Shown: in pieces, positions 34,800 to 44,300 of the stretch
How positions within the stretch are numbered: the stretch's first letter is position 1
Layout: the number at the start of each line of letters is the position of its first letter
Assembly: GCF_009689005.1 (NCBI RefSeq)
Contig: NZ_AP021879.1
Coordinates: forward strand, 6,047,724-6,111,723
DNA: 64,000 nucleotides
Direction of reading: 5' to 3'
From: Desulfosarcina ovata subsp. ovata
GTDB taxonomy: Bacteria > Desulfobacterota > Desulfobacteria > Desulfobacterales > Desulfosarcinaceae
Notes under the pieces: generated by a model
Seen by the model: only the letters and a program-made list of their open reading frames with translations
The model's database searches: none
Told to the model about the DNA's origin: nothing
Translations under genes and position numbers: made by a program

Positions 34800-35453
34800 A
34801 TGGCCCTTTCCGCTACCCATCTCCGGTTCGCCGCAACCCTGCTCAGGTGGCTGCCCGTCACTGACCGGCCGGCCTATTTCTCCGGCACCCTCTATCCGGA
34901 CAGCCGCTGGGTGAGCGGCCTTGCCCGTGAGAAGACCCATGCTGACCGGTTCCTCAATCCCGATTTTGCAGTGGATGATTTTTCCCTGGGGTGGCACGTT
35001 CACTGTGTCTGTGACCGGATCCAGGGGCAGATCCATCAGGACCTGCTCGGTGATCTGTCCATGTTAACCGATTCTGAGCGCTGGGTGCGGCTATCGGCCG
35101 CCAAGGTCATCCAGGATGGGTTTGATGCGGCCAAGGGTGACCTGGCGCAACAGCTGGCCCTTTTGGTCGATGGTTTGGCGCCCAACGGCGAACCCCCTGG
35201 ATCTGTCGCGGACTATTTTGGGTTTGTTCGCCGCGCGTACCGTGGGTGCACAGCCAGGACGCCGGCCGACTATGCCCGCTTGTGGGCCGATGTGGGCCTT
35301 GACCCGACGATGATTACCCGGATCGAGGATGCGGTGGCGTGCATGCAGGCCAACCCGGTGCTTGTGGACGCGTTGGTGGCGAGTTTCGACCGCATGGTCT
35401 CCCGCTGGATCGAGCAATATGGGAACGATGGACGGGGAAAATGGTTCAGATAG
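34800..35453 (+). CDS. Uncharacterised protein with His/Asp metal-site-like motifs
   Basis: 217 residues. Motifs FSGTLYPDSRWVSGL (Asp34), KTHADRF (His47) and FSLGWHVHCVCD (His66, His68, Asp72) are spaced like the metal-binding front half of zinc-dependent phospholipase C-like or HD-type hydrolases. I recognise no exact family. The rest is helical. A GAGGCG site precedes the ATG. It overlaps the FRG-domain gene by 13 bases, so the two are probably translated together. The hydrolase idea is inference from motif spacing only. Confidence 0.7.
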   Translation: MALSATHLRFAATLLRWLPVTDRPAYFSGTLYPDSRWVSGLAREKTHADRFLNPDFAVDDFSLGWHVHCVCDRIQGQIHQDLLGDLSMLTDSERWVRLSAAKVIQDGFDAAKGDLAQQLALLVDGLAPNGEPPGSVADYFGFVRRAYRGCTARTPADYARLWADVGLDPTMITRIEDAVACMQANPVLVDALVASFDRMVSRWIEQYGNDGRGKWFR

Positions 35454-36247
35454 AAAAACAATGCAACGATATCCGTGTGGAGAGCTGGTGCGAACTGTGC
35501 GATCGTCTCTACGATTATTCCTGGCAGGACACGCTGAAGCGGTTTCGCTCCAACTTTGCCTTCCGGGGGCTGTCGGACTGCAGCTACGATCTGAAGACCA
35601 GTTTTACCCGCCGCTGTGGAGCCAACTCCCACTTGGAGTATCACCTTTTGCGCAACTTCAGCAAATATGCCGAAGTGCCTTGGACCGGTGACAACGCCTC
35701 CAACTGGCGCTGGCTGACCGTTGCCCAGCATCACGGCCTGCCCACACGCCTGCTCGACTGGACCTATTCGCCGTTTGTCGCGGCCCATTTTGCCACGGCC
35801 GACACGGACCGTTTCGACAGTGACGGCGTCATCTGGTTTGCCGATTACGTGAAAATCAACAAGCTGCTGCCATCACCGCTGGCCGACGAACTGGTGGACC
35901 ACGGTGCCAACGCGTTTACCCTTGAAATGCTCGAACATGCCCTGGGGGATATCAAAGGCTTCGATGCCCTCGGGGACGATCTGGTGCTTTTTTTCGAGCC
36001 GCCTTCCATCGACGGCCGCATCGTCAACCAATTTGCCTTTTTCTCGGTCATGTCCAGCCCGACGGCCAAACTGGACCAGTGGCTGTTGAAACACCCCGAT
36101 CTTTTCGGGCGGATCGTCATTCCTAAGGCGCTGAAGTGGGAGATCCGGGACAAACTCGACCAAGCCAACATCACCGAACGAACCCTGTTTCCGGGGCTCG
36201 ATGGGCTGGCTTCATGGCTCAAGCGCCATTACACCCCGCGGTCGTAA
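35441..36247 (+). CDS. FRG-domain protein
   Basis: 268 residues. FRG domain: NFAFRGLSDCSYDLKTSFTR near 35-55 and the signature AQHHGLPTRLLDWTYSPFVA near 100, named for the F-R-G residues. The family is widespread, often in genomic islands and near toxin or defence genes; its activity is not well established, and an ADP-ribosyltransferase-like role has been proposed. The start at 35441 inside the end of the previous gene is preferred to 35339. The C-terminal half (FFSVMSSPTAKLDQWL...) completes the usual FRG architecture. Confidence 0.88.
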   Translation: MVQIEKQCNDIRVESWCELCDRLYDYSWQDTLKRFRSNFAFRGLSDCSYDLKTSFTRRCGANSHLEYHLLRNFSKYAEVPWTGDNASNWRWLTVAQHHGLPTRLLDWTYSPFVAAHFATADTDRFDSDGVIWFADYVKINKLLPSPLADELVDHGANAFTLEMLEHALGDIKGFDALGDDLVLFFEPPSIDGRIVNQFAFFSVMSSPTAKLDQWLLKHPDLFGRIVIPKALKWEIRDKLDQANITERTLFPGLDGLASWLKRHYTPRS

Positions 36248-36463
36248 CCGTTTGGGTGTGATATCCGTTTGACAATCTCAGGAGATCGGCTTTTAATGAG
36301 ACTATAGCCCTTTTGCCGTCGCCCTTGCGCTACCGGTGACGTTCCATTTTACGGCTGAACCGCTTCCTACCCCGCCTGCTGTATGGTGCGCGAGCCGCAT
36401 TCCCGGCGGTCGCTTTGGGCGAACCGGCATTGCCCACCCACCCGCAACCCAAAGGAGGCTTTC

Positions 36464-36760
36464 ATGAGCGTTAAAGTTCTCATTACCCGCACGGTTCCCG
36501 CCGACAAGGGCAGGGATATGTTGCCACTCTTCCGGGAAATGCGATCATTGGCCACGGCCCAGGCCGGCTACATTTCCGGTGAGACCTTGAAAAGCCACGA
36601 CCGGCCGGATGTTTTTCTGGTGATCAGTACCTGGGAATCCGCCGCTGACTGGGAAGCGTGGCTGCTGAGCAAGGAGCGCCAGGCCATTCAGGTAAAGATA
36701 GACGCCCTGCTGGGGGGAAAAACCCAGTATGAACTGTTCGACTATCGCCTGCGGGCCTGA
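36464..36760 (+). CDS. Antibiotic-biosynthesis-monooxygenase (ABM) domain protein
   Basis: 98 residues. The pattern MSVKVLITRTVPADKG..., GYISGETLKSHDRPDVFLVISTWESAADWEAWL is a typical ABM/dimeric alpha-beta barrel, here one domain. Such small proteins may be quinol monooxygenases, haem-degrading or simply of unknown activity. The start has AAAGGAGG 8 bases upstream. Monocistronic; a weak terminator follows. Confidence 0.88.
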   Translation: MSVKVLITRTVPADKGRDMLPLFREMRSLATAQAGYISGETLKSHDRPDVFLVISTWESAADWEAWLLSKERQAIQVKIDALLGGKTQYELFDYRLRA

Positions 36761-36802
36761 TCGTTGATCTGAACAACCTGATTGACCGGTCAACCCCAAA
36801 GC

Positions 36803-36827
36803 GGACAACCGTTTGGTCCTTTTTTTG
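36803..36827 (+). terminator. Candidate terminator after the ABM gene
   Basis: GGAC (36803-36806) pairs with GTCC (36816-36819) with imperfect inner pairing, and eight T residues follow (36820-36827). The stem is short, so this is a weak call, but the position 43 bases after the stop codon fits. Confidence 0.45.
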
Positions 36828-36950
36828 CGCGGGATGGCATGACAATCCAGGAAAACCGCGTGGCAGGATTCCGGGTGTGCTTGCCAAGTGGATAATTACG
36901 CTTATTATTATGGGCCTACCCCATATCCCCCATGGAAAGGACCGACGGTG

Positions 36951-38018
36951 ATGGCCGGGAGTGTCAACGATAAGTCGCGAAAAACTGTGGAACTGCATTT
37001 TGCGCATACCAACGGCCCGGTGGACGATGCCATCGACCAGCTGATGGACCGGGTGGGCGGTATCGCCCACCCGGATATTGTGCGCGAGATCATTCTTGCC
37101 GGGCTGAAGGCCGGTCAGGAGAACACCGGCCGTATGGACCTGAAGCTGATGAATACCTCCATGAAGGAGATGCGTTTCACGGCCAAGGTTTTCGGCCCCT
37201 ACCGGTCCGTGCGCAAGGTGACCGTGTTTGGCTCGGCACGTGTTCGTGCCGGTGCCCCCTTGTACCAGATGGCCCATGACTTGGGGAAAAAGCTGGCCGA
37301 GGCCGGATTCATGGTGATCACCGGCGGCGGACCCGGTATCATGCAGGCTACCAACGAGGGGGCCGGCCCGGAGCACTCCTTCGGCGTCAACATCCGGCTG
37401 CCCTTCGAGCAGAAACCCAACCCCGTGCTGATCGGCAATCCCCGCTACATTACCTATAAATATTTTTTCAACCGTAAGGTCGCCTTTTTGAAGGAGGCCC
37501 ATGCCGTGGTGCTTTTTCCCGGTGGTTTCGGTACCATGGACGAAGCCATGGAGTCCATCACCTTGCTGCAGACCGGCAAGCGCTACCCCTTGCCCCTGAT
37601 TCTGGTCGATACGCCCGATGGCACCTATTGGGAACGGCTTTTCGGGTTTCTCGAAAAAGAGCTGTCTGCCCGCGGCTACATTTCCCGTGACGATTTCGGC
37701 TTTATCGATCGAGTCACCCGGCCCGAGGCGGCTGTCGAACGAATCCGCAACTTCTACTCCCGTTACCACAGCCTGCGCTACGTGGATGAGCAGTTGGTGA
37801 TCCGCCTGGCAAGCCCCTTGACGGAAAGCGATCGCCAACGCCTGCAGGATGAATTCACCGACATCCTGACCCCCGGCGGTGCCATGCGCCTGTCCGGCGC
37901 GCTTGAGGAAGAGGAGAACGAGACGGAGCTGGCCCGTTTGCCCCGCCTGGTGGTGGATTTCAACAACCGGGATTTCGGCCGCCTGCGGCAATTGGTCAAC
38001 GCCATCAACGCCTGCTGA
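36951..38018 (+). CDS. LOG-family (TIGR00730-like) protein
   Basis: 355 residues. The Rossmann-type core (about 95-265) has TVFGSARVRAG, MVITGGGPGIMQATNEGA and the diagnostic VVLFPGGFGTMDEAMES, equivalent to PGGxGTxxE of LOG nucleotide-5'-monophosphate phosphoribohydrolases (lysine-decarboxylase-like family). An N-terminal helical extension of about 80 residues and a C-terminal extension of about 80 are longer than in the minimal 190-residue enzymes. I chose the ATG at 36951 with AAAGGA upstream over a GTG at 36888. Substrate not known; AMP-type nucleotides are usual. Confidence 0.9.
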   Translation: MAGSVNDKSRKTVELHFAHTNGPVDDAIDQLMDRVGGIAHPDIVREIILAGLKAGQENTGRMDLKLMNTSMKEMRFTAKVFGPYRSVRKVTVFGSARVRAGAPLYQMAHDLGKKLAEAGFMVITGGGPGIMQATNEGAGPEHSFGVNIRLPFEQKPNPVLIGNPRYITYKYFFNRKVAFLKEAHAVVLFPGGFGTMDEAMESITLLQTGKRYPLPLILVDTPDGTYWERLFGFLEKELSARGYISRDDFGFIDRVTRPEAAVERIRNFYSRYHSLRYVDEQLVIRLASPLTESDRQRLQDEFTDILTPGGAMRLSGALEEEENETELARLPRLVVDFNNRDFGRLRQLVNAINAC

Positions 38019-38336
38019 GGGTGATGGGGGCGGGGGCATTCCCGCAAAAAATGGCGCTCCACCAGTTCCTTGAAGACCGGCGTGCCGGCGGCAGCACAGA
38101 ATAAACACATTTCTTAAATACGCCGCTAACATAACGATGGTTTGCAGGACCATCCAATAAACGGGATGGTCGTATTTCTTCGCCTTTTGATGATGGGGAC
38201 TTTGCTGCCCGGATACGGTAACAGAGAGCCTGAACATGGTGCCATGCACCATGCGCGGGCTTTTTTTATGGGCGGATGAAAGGAGACATCCCTGAATGAA
38301 CGGATTTAAAATAGATTCAACACCGGAGGGCAGGAA
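38019..38336 (+). promoter_or_regulatory. Long leader region of the protease gene
   Basis: 318 bases without a gene. It contains two alternative hairpins: ACCATC (38149-38154) can pair with GATGGT at 38136-38141 or, better, within GACCATCC (38148-38155) with GGATGGTC (38164-38171). A strong terminator follows at 38227-38267, 70 bases before the protease start. Alternative stems followed by a terminator upstream of a start codon is the layout of a riboswitch or other transcription switch, but I do not recognise an aptamer. Confidence 0.5.
38227..38267 (+). terminator. Terminator in the protease leader
   Basis: Two-part stem: outer AGCCTG (38227-38232) / CGGGCT (38256-38261), inner CATGGTG (38235-38241) / CACCATG (38247-38253), then a T-run ending at 38267. 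It lies between the LOG gene and the protease, 208 bases past the LOG stop and 70 bases before the protease start. It may end LOG transcription, or act as a conditional terminator for the protease. Confidence 0.75.
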
Positions 38337-40094
38337 ATGAATTCGTGGCAACGGGTGCGAAGTGGGTCGTCCATTCTATGCGGGGTGCTGGCTGCCCTGG
38401 CCCTGATTATGATTAACGGCGTTGCAGCAGGAGAAATGGCCGACCCTCATCATGGATGGCTTTTTAATACCCCCAAAATCCATCAGCCGGAGACAATTGA
38501 TGAGATATTGTCATCCGGCGATTCAACCGCCCGTGTGATTGTCCATTTTCAGGTGTCGGCCCTGGCCGATGGCCCTTCTCTTGCTACGATCCCACAGCGC
38601 GAAAAGGTGCGAAGTGAAATTCGATCCGTTCGCAGAACCGTCATCGATCGTTTCGGATCCGACAGCATAAAGGTGCAGCGAGAGTTTGATTACCTCCCTG
38701 CCATGGCGGTCACAGTGGACGCGGACGGGCTCCGGCGCCTGGCGGAAGATGCGGACATTGTAAGGATCGAGCCGGATCGTCTGCTAAAGGCGCATACCAC
38801 CCAGGGCATCGCTTTGATGCAGGCCGCGGACCTGCGCAATGTCTATGGCGGTGAAGGCGTGGCCATTGCCATCTGCGATACCGGTATCGACTATACCCAT
38901 TCGCGCCTCGGTGGCGGAACTTTTCCCAACGACAAGGTGATCGGCGGATACGACTTCGGCGATGGAGACGATGATCCCATGGACAGCAACGGCCACGGCA
39001 CCCATTGTGCCGGCATTGCCGCCGGCGACACGCCCGCAAGCGGTGATTATGGCGGTGGCGTTGCGCCCGAGGCCCGCCTGTACGCCCTGAAGATTTCATC
39101 CGGCGCCTCCGGTAGCGCCAACATGTCGGACATGATTGCCGCCTGGCAATGGTGCATCACCCATCAGAACGACGATCCGGGCAACCCCATCCGCGTGATC
39201 AGCACCAGTTTCGGCGGTGGCGGATACACGGACACCTGCGACAGCATTGTCCCGGCCATGGCCCAGGCAGCGGCCAACGCCGTCAGTGCCGGTATCACCC
39301 TGCTGGCCTCTTCGGGAAATGACGGCTACTGCGACCAGATTGCCTGGCCGGCCTGTATCTCAGATGTCGTTTCGGTCGGAGCACTTTATGATGCCAGCCT
39401 CGGCGGTCTGGGATTTTGCGTGGACGCCTCCTCCTGCGCCGATCATCTGGAGAGCTGCGCCAGCTGTTCCACCGGTACCGTGGCCTGGGCCTATTCAACG
39501 GCAGCCGACCAGGTGGCGACCTACTCCAATGTTTCCGATTGCCTGGATCTGTTCGCCCCGTCCCACAATGCCACCACCACCGATATCGACGAGGGCTTTG
39601 TGGATGATTTCGGCGGCACATCGGCCGCCTGCCCCTATGCGGCCGGCCTGGTCGCGCTCATCCAAAGTGCGACAATGGAATCCACTGCAAGTTTTCTCAC
39701 GCCAACCGAAGTCAAGGCGCGGCTCGTTGACTACGGTGACGACATTACCTATTCACCGGCCGACATCACCAAACCCCGGCCGAACTTGTATGCGACGGAC
39801 ATCGATGGCGATGGCATGCCCGCCGGTTGGGAGGCAGACTACTTTTCCGGCATCGAACGTGACGGCAGCGGCGACTATGACGATGACGGCCTCACTGACC
39901 TGGAAGAGTACCAGGCCGACACTCTGCCGGACGATGCGGATAGCGACGATGACGGGTATGACGATGGCGACGAGATGGCTGCCGGAACCGATCCGCTTTC
40001 CGCCACATCCTACCCGGTGGCGGTAGCGGCCCTTCAGCCGCCCATCCTGGTGCTGGCGGCGGTTTTGCTGGCCCTGATAATCGCCAACCGCTAG
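38337..40094 (+). CDS. Secreted subtilisin-like serine protease (S8) with C-terminal membrane anchor
   Basis: 585 residues. A signal peptide (about 10-31) leads to an inhibitor-I9-like prodomain (about 60-150) and the S8 catalytic domain: Asp181 in AICDTGIDYTH, His220 in NGHGTHCAGIAAG, the oxyanion Asn327 in ASSGNDG and Ser429 in GGTSAACPYAAG. Many Cys residues (300-380) could form disulfides. At about 490-555 are Asp-rich repeats (DIDGDGMPAGWE, DSDDDGYDDGDE), like calcium-binding thrombospondin type 3 motifs. A hydrophobic helix (about 564-582) ends the protein with NR, so it is probably membrane- or surface-anchored. All catalytic residues are present. The start has GGAGGGCAGGAA upstream. 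Confidence 0.95.
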   Translation: MNSWQRVRSGSSILCGVLAALALIMINGVAAGEMADPHHGWLFNTPKIHQPETIDEILSSGDSTARVIVHFQVSALADGPSLATIPQREKVRSEIRSVRRTVIDRFGSDSIKVQREFDYLPAMAVTVDADGLRRLAEDADIVRIEPDRLLKAHTTQGIALMQAADLRNVYGGEGVAIAICDTGIDYTHSRLGGGTFPNDKVIGGYDFGDGDDDPMDSNGHGTHCAGIAAGDTPASGDYGGGVAPEARLYALKISSGASGSANMSDMIAAWQWCITHQNDDPGNPIRVISTSFGGGGYTDTCDSIVPAMAQAAANAVSAGITLLASSGNDGYCDQIAWPACISDVVSVGALYDASLGGLGFCVDASSCADHLESCASCSTGTVAWAYSTAADQVATYSNVSDCLDLFAPSHNATTTDIDEGFVDDFGGTSAACPYAAGLVALIQSATMESTASFLTPTEVKARLVDYGDDITYSPADITKPRPNLYATDIDGDGMPAGWEADYFSGIERDGSGDYDDDGLTDLEEYQADTLPDDADSDDDGYDDGDEMAAGTDPLSATSYPVAVAALQPPILVLAAVLLALIIANR

Positions 40095-40210
40095 GAAAAC
40101 GGCGGCAGGGCAAATAGTTCGGTGGCTGTCCAGAAAATGGATGGGCACGGAACAATGGTTTTCTAACCGATCGCTTATCAACCCCTAACAAATCGAAGGT
40201 AAAAAAAATG

Positions 40211-40292
40211 TCACGTTAAAGCCAAACCCCGGGCGACCGGGGGACGGAAAACCACGGGTCTCATTGAGATCGCCGGGTTGCCGAAACGGTAA
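40211..40292 (+). promoter_or_regulatory. Cyclic di-GMP-I (GEMM-I) riboswitch aptamer
   Basis: Matches the GEMM-I pattern in order: GCCAAACC (40221-40228), a perfect P2 stem CCCCGG/CCGGGG with a GNRA loop GCGA (40227-40242), GGACGGAAAACCACGGG (40241-40257), a short hairpin TCTC/GAGA and GCCGGGTTGCCGAA (40272-40285). Compared by eye with the Vibrio Vc2 aptamer, G-C at positions 21/46 appears swapped to C-G, a compensatory change, and the base equivalent to G20 is G, which favours c-di-GMP over cGAMP. Inferred, not folded by program. It is followed by a terminator and the exported protein at 40405. Confidence 0.85.
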
Positions 40293-40327
40293 ACGAAGGG
40301 ACCTTCGCTGACCGCCACGGCATCAGG

Positions 40328-40372
40328 AAGCCCGAACCATGAGCAGACGCTCCAGGTTCGGGCTTTTGTTTT
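40328..40372 (+). terminator. Riboswitch-associated terminator
   Basis: AAGCCCGAACC (40328-40338) pairs perfectly with GGTTCGGGCTT (40355-40365) around a 16-base loop, followed by TTTTGTTTT. It stands 36 bases after the aptamer and 33 bases before the start at 40405. CCGAA at the aptamer's 3' end (40281-40285) could pair with TTCGG in the terminator's 3' arm, a possible antiterminator. Whether c-di-GMP turns expression on or off cannot be decided by reading. Confidence 0.82.
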
Positions 40373-40404
40373 GGCTCTTATACTAATTTTACTATGGAGA
40401 AAGG

Positions 40405-41172
40405 ATGTTGAAAATGAAACGGATCGTATCTTTGTTGGCTGTCGTTTTAGTGGTTGGCGTGGTTACTACCGCTCAGGCGGATCTTATTGCCTACACCTCT
40501 TTCGAGGAACCCTCTACGGGCTTGCAGTACACGGATACCGGTGATGCGGGAACCGACCATGCCCTTGCCAGCAACAGCGGCGAGATGGTTGTGAATTACA
40601 CCAGCACCGGCGGAGAGCTTGGCTTTTCAAGCTACTATACCAACACCCGCGGTGATGTCGGTCTGACGGATGGCGACTATGTGGGTGTTACAACTTACAC
40701 GCCTACCACTTCAACATCATATACTGACGGTACCCAGGGCTTCGAGATGCAGGATGCAGACGGTATGATGACCCTCACCTTGGATACGGTCGATCTGACG
40801 GGTTACACGGACACCAGCGTCTCCCTGGACCTGTTCGTAGCGGAAACCGGTTGGGAAAGCACCAGCAGCGCTTTTGATATCATCCAGGCCTACCTTACCA
40901 TGAACGATGGTACGGTAATCGACCTGCTGAACACCACGGGCAGCGACATCGACGACCTCGGCATCGAGGGGTACTGGATGACATTGACCGAAGATCTGAG
41001 CGGTTATACCAGCGCCACCCTCTCCATCTCACTGGATTCCAACGCTGCCACTGAGGCCATTTACGTCGATAACATTGCCTTTGAAGGTTCTCCCGTCCCC
41101 GTCCCCGCCGCCATCTGGCTGTTGGGCTCCGGCCTGCTGGGCCTGATCGGCATTCGAAGAAGAAACGCATAA
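40405..41172 (+). CDS. Exported protein with VPxPA/PEP-CTERM-type sorting signal
   Basis: 255 residues. Signal peptide MKRIVSLLAVVLVVGVVTTAQA, then a Thr/Ser/Asp/Gly-rich beta-type mature domain, and a C-terminal VPVPAAIWLLGSGLLGLIGI plus RRR. This is the tripartite sorting signal (VPxPA motif, hydrophobic helix, basic end) cut by exosortase-type enzymes, predicting delivery to the surface or biofilm matrix. No exosortase is in the window. Two starts (40405 and 40414) are possible with the same ribosome site. Expression should respond to c-di-GMP through the riboswitch upstream, fitting a biofilm-related role. A strong terminator follows. Confidence 0.9.
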   Translation: MLKMKRIVSLLAVVLVVGVVTTAQADLIAYTSFEEPSTGLQYTDTGDAGTDHALASNSGEMVVNYTSTGGELGFSSYYTNTRGDVGLTDGDYVGVTTYTPTTSTSYTDGTQGFEMQDADGMMTLTLDTVDLTGYTDTSVSLDLFVAETGWESTSSAFDIIQAYLTMNDGTVIDLLNTTGSDIDDLGIEGYWMTLTEDLSGYTSATLSISLDSNAATEAIYVDNIAFEGSPVPVPAAIWLLGSGLLGLIGIRRRNA

Positions 41173-41204
41173 TCGAGAAACGTCTTTTATCCTCCTTACC
41201 CGAT

Positions 41205-41241
41205 GGGCCGGCGGCCGTCCGCTTCCGCCGGCCCTTTTTTT
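41205..41241 (+). terminator. Strong terminator after the VPxPA-CTERM gene
   Basis: GGGCCGGCGG (41205-41214) and CCGCCGGCCC (41225-41234) form a perfect 10-bp stem with a 10-base loop, followed by seven T residues (41235-41241). A textbook intrinsic terminator, 33 bases after the stop codon. Confidence 0.93.
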
Positions 41242-41270
41242 ACAACCCTACAAAAAACGAGGTGGTTGCG

Positions 41271-41328
41271 TAGGAGCGGCTTCCAGCCGCGATCCTCTCA
41301 ATAGATTCGTGGCTGGAAGCCGCTCCTA
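41271..41328. repeat. REP-like palindrome (22-bp arms)
   Basis: The left arm 41271-41292 begins TAGGAGCGGCTTCCAGCC and the right arm 41307-41328 is its reverse complement with one mismatch in 22, separated by 14 bases. The TAGGAGCGGCTTC...GCCGCGA type is the classic look of bacterial REP elements mobilised by RAYT transposases. It stands alone in the 212-bp gap between two surface-protein genes. No second copy was found in this window. Confidence 0.75.
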
Positions 41329-41383
41329 GGAAAAGTCCCCCTGACCCAAAAGGCTGGCCCCAACAACCCAATGAGGTGAATCC

Positions 41384-44300
41384 ATGCGCTATCTCCAGTT
41401 TTTATTGCTCTGTTCATCCCTGTTTCTATTACCTTTTTCAACTTTTGCCATAGCCGGGCAGGTGGACATCGGCTCGACCGCCGACGCTCAGGTGGTCGAG
41501 GGGTATTCATCGATCAATTATGGCAGTCAAACCTCTATGTACGTGGGCAGCGGCTCCAGCAGCTATGGGGACGAGCGCATCTGGGTCAAGTTCGACCTGG
41601 AGGGGCAGCTTCCCGACGGTGCCACCATCACCTCCGCCAAGCTGCTGCTTTACTGCTGGCGCTCCGACGGCCCCACCACCATCGCGGCCACGGCCCACGC
41701 GGCCACGGACGGATGGACCGAAACCGGCATCACCTGGGACGATCAGCCATCCTTCACCACCACGTCCCTGGACAGCCAGACCTTGACGGCCGGCGATGAG
41801 GATCGCTGGTTCACCTGGGACATCACCAGCCACGTGCAGACCGAATACGCCGGGGACGGCATCGTCAGCGTGGTGGTCAAGGCCAATCCGGAAGATCAAA
41901 GCAGCGCCAGCAGTTACGGGTTTGACGGCAAGGAGTACTCCTCCTCCATTGCGCCCCGCCTGCGCATCGAATACGAAGGCGAATGGCCCCAGACCAACAA
42001 CTTCAAGATTTTCCACGTCAACGACGCCCATTCGCGTCTGGTGCCCCACGATTTCGACTTCCCGGGACAGGACGATTTTCCGGTTCTGGAAAAGGCGGGC
42101 GGCGCGGCTTACCTTGCCGCCAAGATGCTGGAATTGAAGGCGGCCAACCCCGACTCCCTGATCGTTGACGCCGGCGACGTTTCCGAAGGCAGCCCGCTTG
42201 GCGATCTGCGCGGCAACGGTGGGGCCCTGGATTTCTTCAACGCGTTGGACACGGAACTGAAGGCCCTGGGCGGCCGAGGCATCGACGCCATGGTGGTGGG
42301 CAACCATGACGTGCGCTTCCAAAGTTACATCACCAACATGGAAAACGCCAGCTTTCCGATCATTTCCATGAACATCTGCCAGGAAGGCACCCAGACGCCT
42401 TATTTTGATGCCTATACGATTGTTACCCTGGGCAACGGGGTCAAGGTGGGTATCCTGGGATACACCACCGACGAATCCTCCTACCTTGGCGAGGAAACCG
42501 AGGACCTTCTCGACGTGGTCACGGCGGTCTGGGACGATGACGATTCCAGCACCATCAATATCAAGGATTACGTGAACACGCTTCGTACCACGGAAGGCTG
42601 CGATGTGGTGGTCCTCTTGTCTCATATTGGTCACAGCCGCATCGTATCGGGCAGTGATGCCCTGATCGAAGACTCGGGAGGCGTCGATCCTCCCGAAGTA
42701 GTCGTGGCGGGACACTGGCACACCTGGGACGAGAAGGCCTGGCAGCCCGCCCAGCTCAACTACAAGACCACCCTGGTGGAAGCGGCTTCCTACCTGCAGT
42801 ATATCGGCGAGTTGGAAGTGACCGGGGACGGCAAGTATGTCGACGCCACCAAGCACGCCATCCGTAGCGACGAAATCACCCCCAACGCGGCCGTTGCCAC
42901 CGTGATCGATAATCTGGTCGCGGAATACAACGCCAACTCCCCCACTTACGGTCTCGACCAGGTCATCGGCTATTCGGCCACCGACCTGACCATGGACAAG
43001 GACAAATGGTGGACGGTGAGCGAATACCCCTGGAACGCCACCAATGCGGTCGGCGCCTGGATTACCGACGCCATGGCCTGGAAACTGAACGCAAACGGAA
43101 TTACCGTCGATCTGGCCATCCAGACGGGCGGCAGCATCCGCCGGGACGTTCCCAAGGGAGAAATTACCTATACTGAAATCTACGAGGCTTACCCCTGGCA
43201 GGATGACGAAATGGTCCAGGTGCAGATGACCGGCCAGCAGATCTGGGATTTCATCCAGGCGGATTACTGCGGCACGTCCATTTCCGACGGCTGGAAGGTG
43301 ACCGCCGAGGACGGCACCATCACCGGGATCACCTATAATGGATCGGATATCGGCCTCTCCACCTCCTACCACGTGATCATCAGCGACTACATGGTGGCGC
43401 ACGAGGGGGACATCTCATTTTCCAATACGAATTACACGGGCTATTCCATCCGTCAGTCGGTGATCGATTTTACCGCGCAGTACACCGAAGCCAGCCCCAT
43501 GTATCCGAACGGAATCGAAGACCGATACGATCTGGATACGGAACTGGCCGGCGGTTTCAAAGCCGTTGTGCTGTTCGTTGCCGATTCGGAAAACCAGCCC
43601 TACCACGAGGACGGCTTCATCCGTCTGCTCTCCGCCACCGACGAAACCCTTCTGCGCCGGGGAAAATACGGATTGAGCGATCTGGTCAACTCCGACGGTT
43701 CCATCAACAAGGATCATCAGTTTTCGGAAACCATGCTCTACCGCGGGCATCTGGGATTTCTGGATGGGAAATATCGGCATGGGGACATCATCGAGGTCTG
43801 GGGTGAAGGCGGATTCTACGAGGGCGTGCCGGAGTTTGTCAGTGAGGAAGGCGTCGTTTCGGACGGGGTCGAACTCAAGGTTGTCGACCATGACGAAAGC
43901 CTGGCTTTGCCCGAGGTCATGTCGGGCTTCGCCGCTTTCTGGGACGAATGGCACGAAAACCATTATGTAAAGCTCTACGTGCAAAAGACCGGCGACAATA
44001 CGGTGGCGGATGCCGACGGCGAAACACAGACCATCTACCAGGCCGACGCTTACGATACCAAGACCCTGCCCGGCAACGTGGGCGACGTTCTGGAACTCAC
44101 CGGCGTGCAGACGACGGAGGACTACACCGGTCGTCGGTTCCGCTGCCACACGGCAGCAATGGCCTCCGACCAGGGGGTCACGAGCTATCCGGCTAATAGC
44201 TCTGTGGATGCCATCAGCTCGGCCGAGACAAGCGCTTCCTCGATTACACTGACGGCCACTGCTTCCGATGTCGGCGCTGCCAGTAGCGGTACGGTGGTTG

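Noticed and set aside
36248..36463. A gene in the gap before the ABM gene
   Set aside because: No frame with a ribosome site and recognisable product was seen.
38101..38267. A second c-di-GMP-I riboswitch before the protease
   Set aside because: The conserved GCAAACC / GGACGCAAAGCC blocks and a GNRA-capped stem are absent; only a generic switch-like layout remains.
41507..43402. 631-codon frame on the minus strand
   Set aside because: Antisense to the surface 5'-nucleotidase, which has metal-binding motifs; the opposite frame has none.
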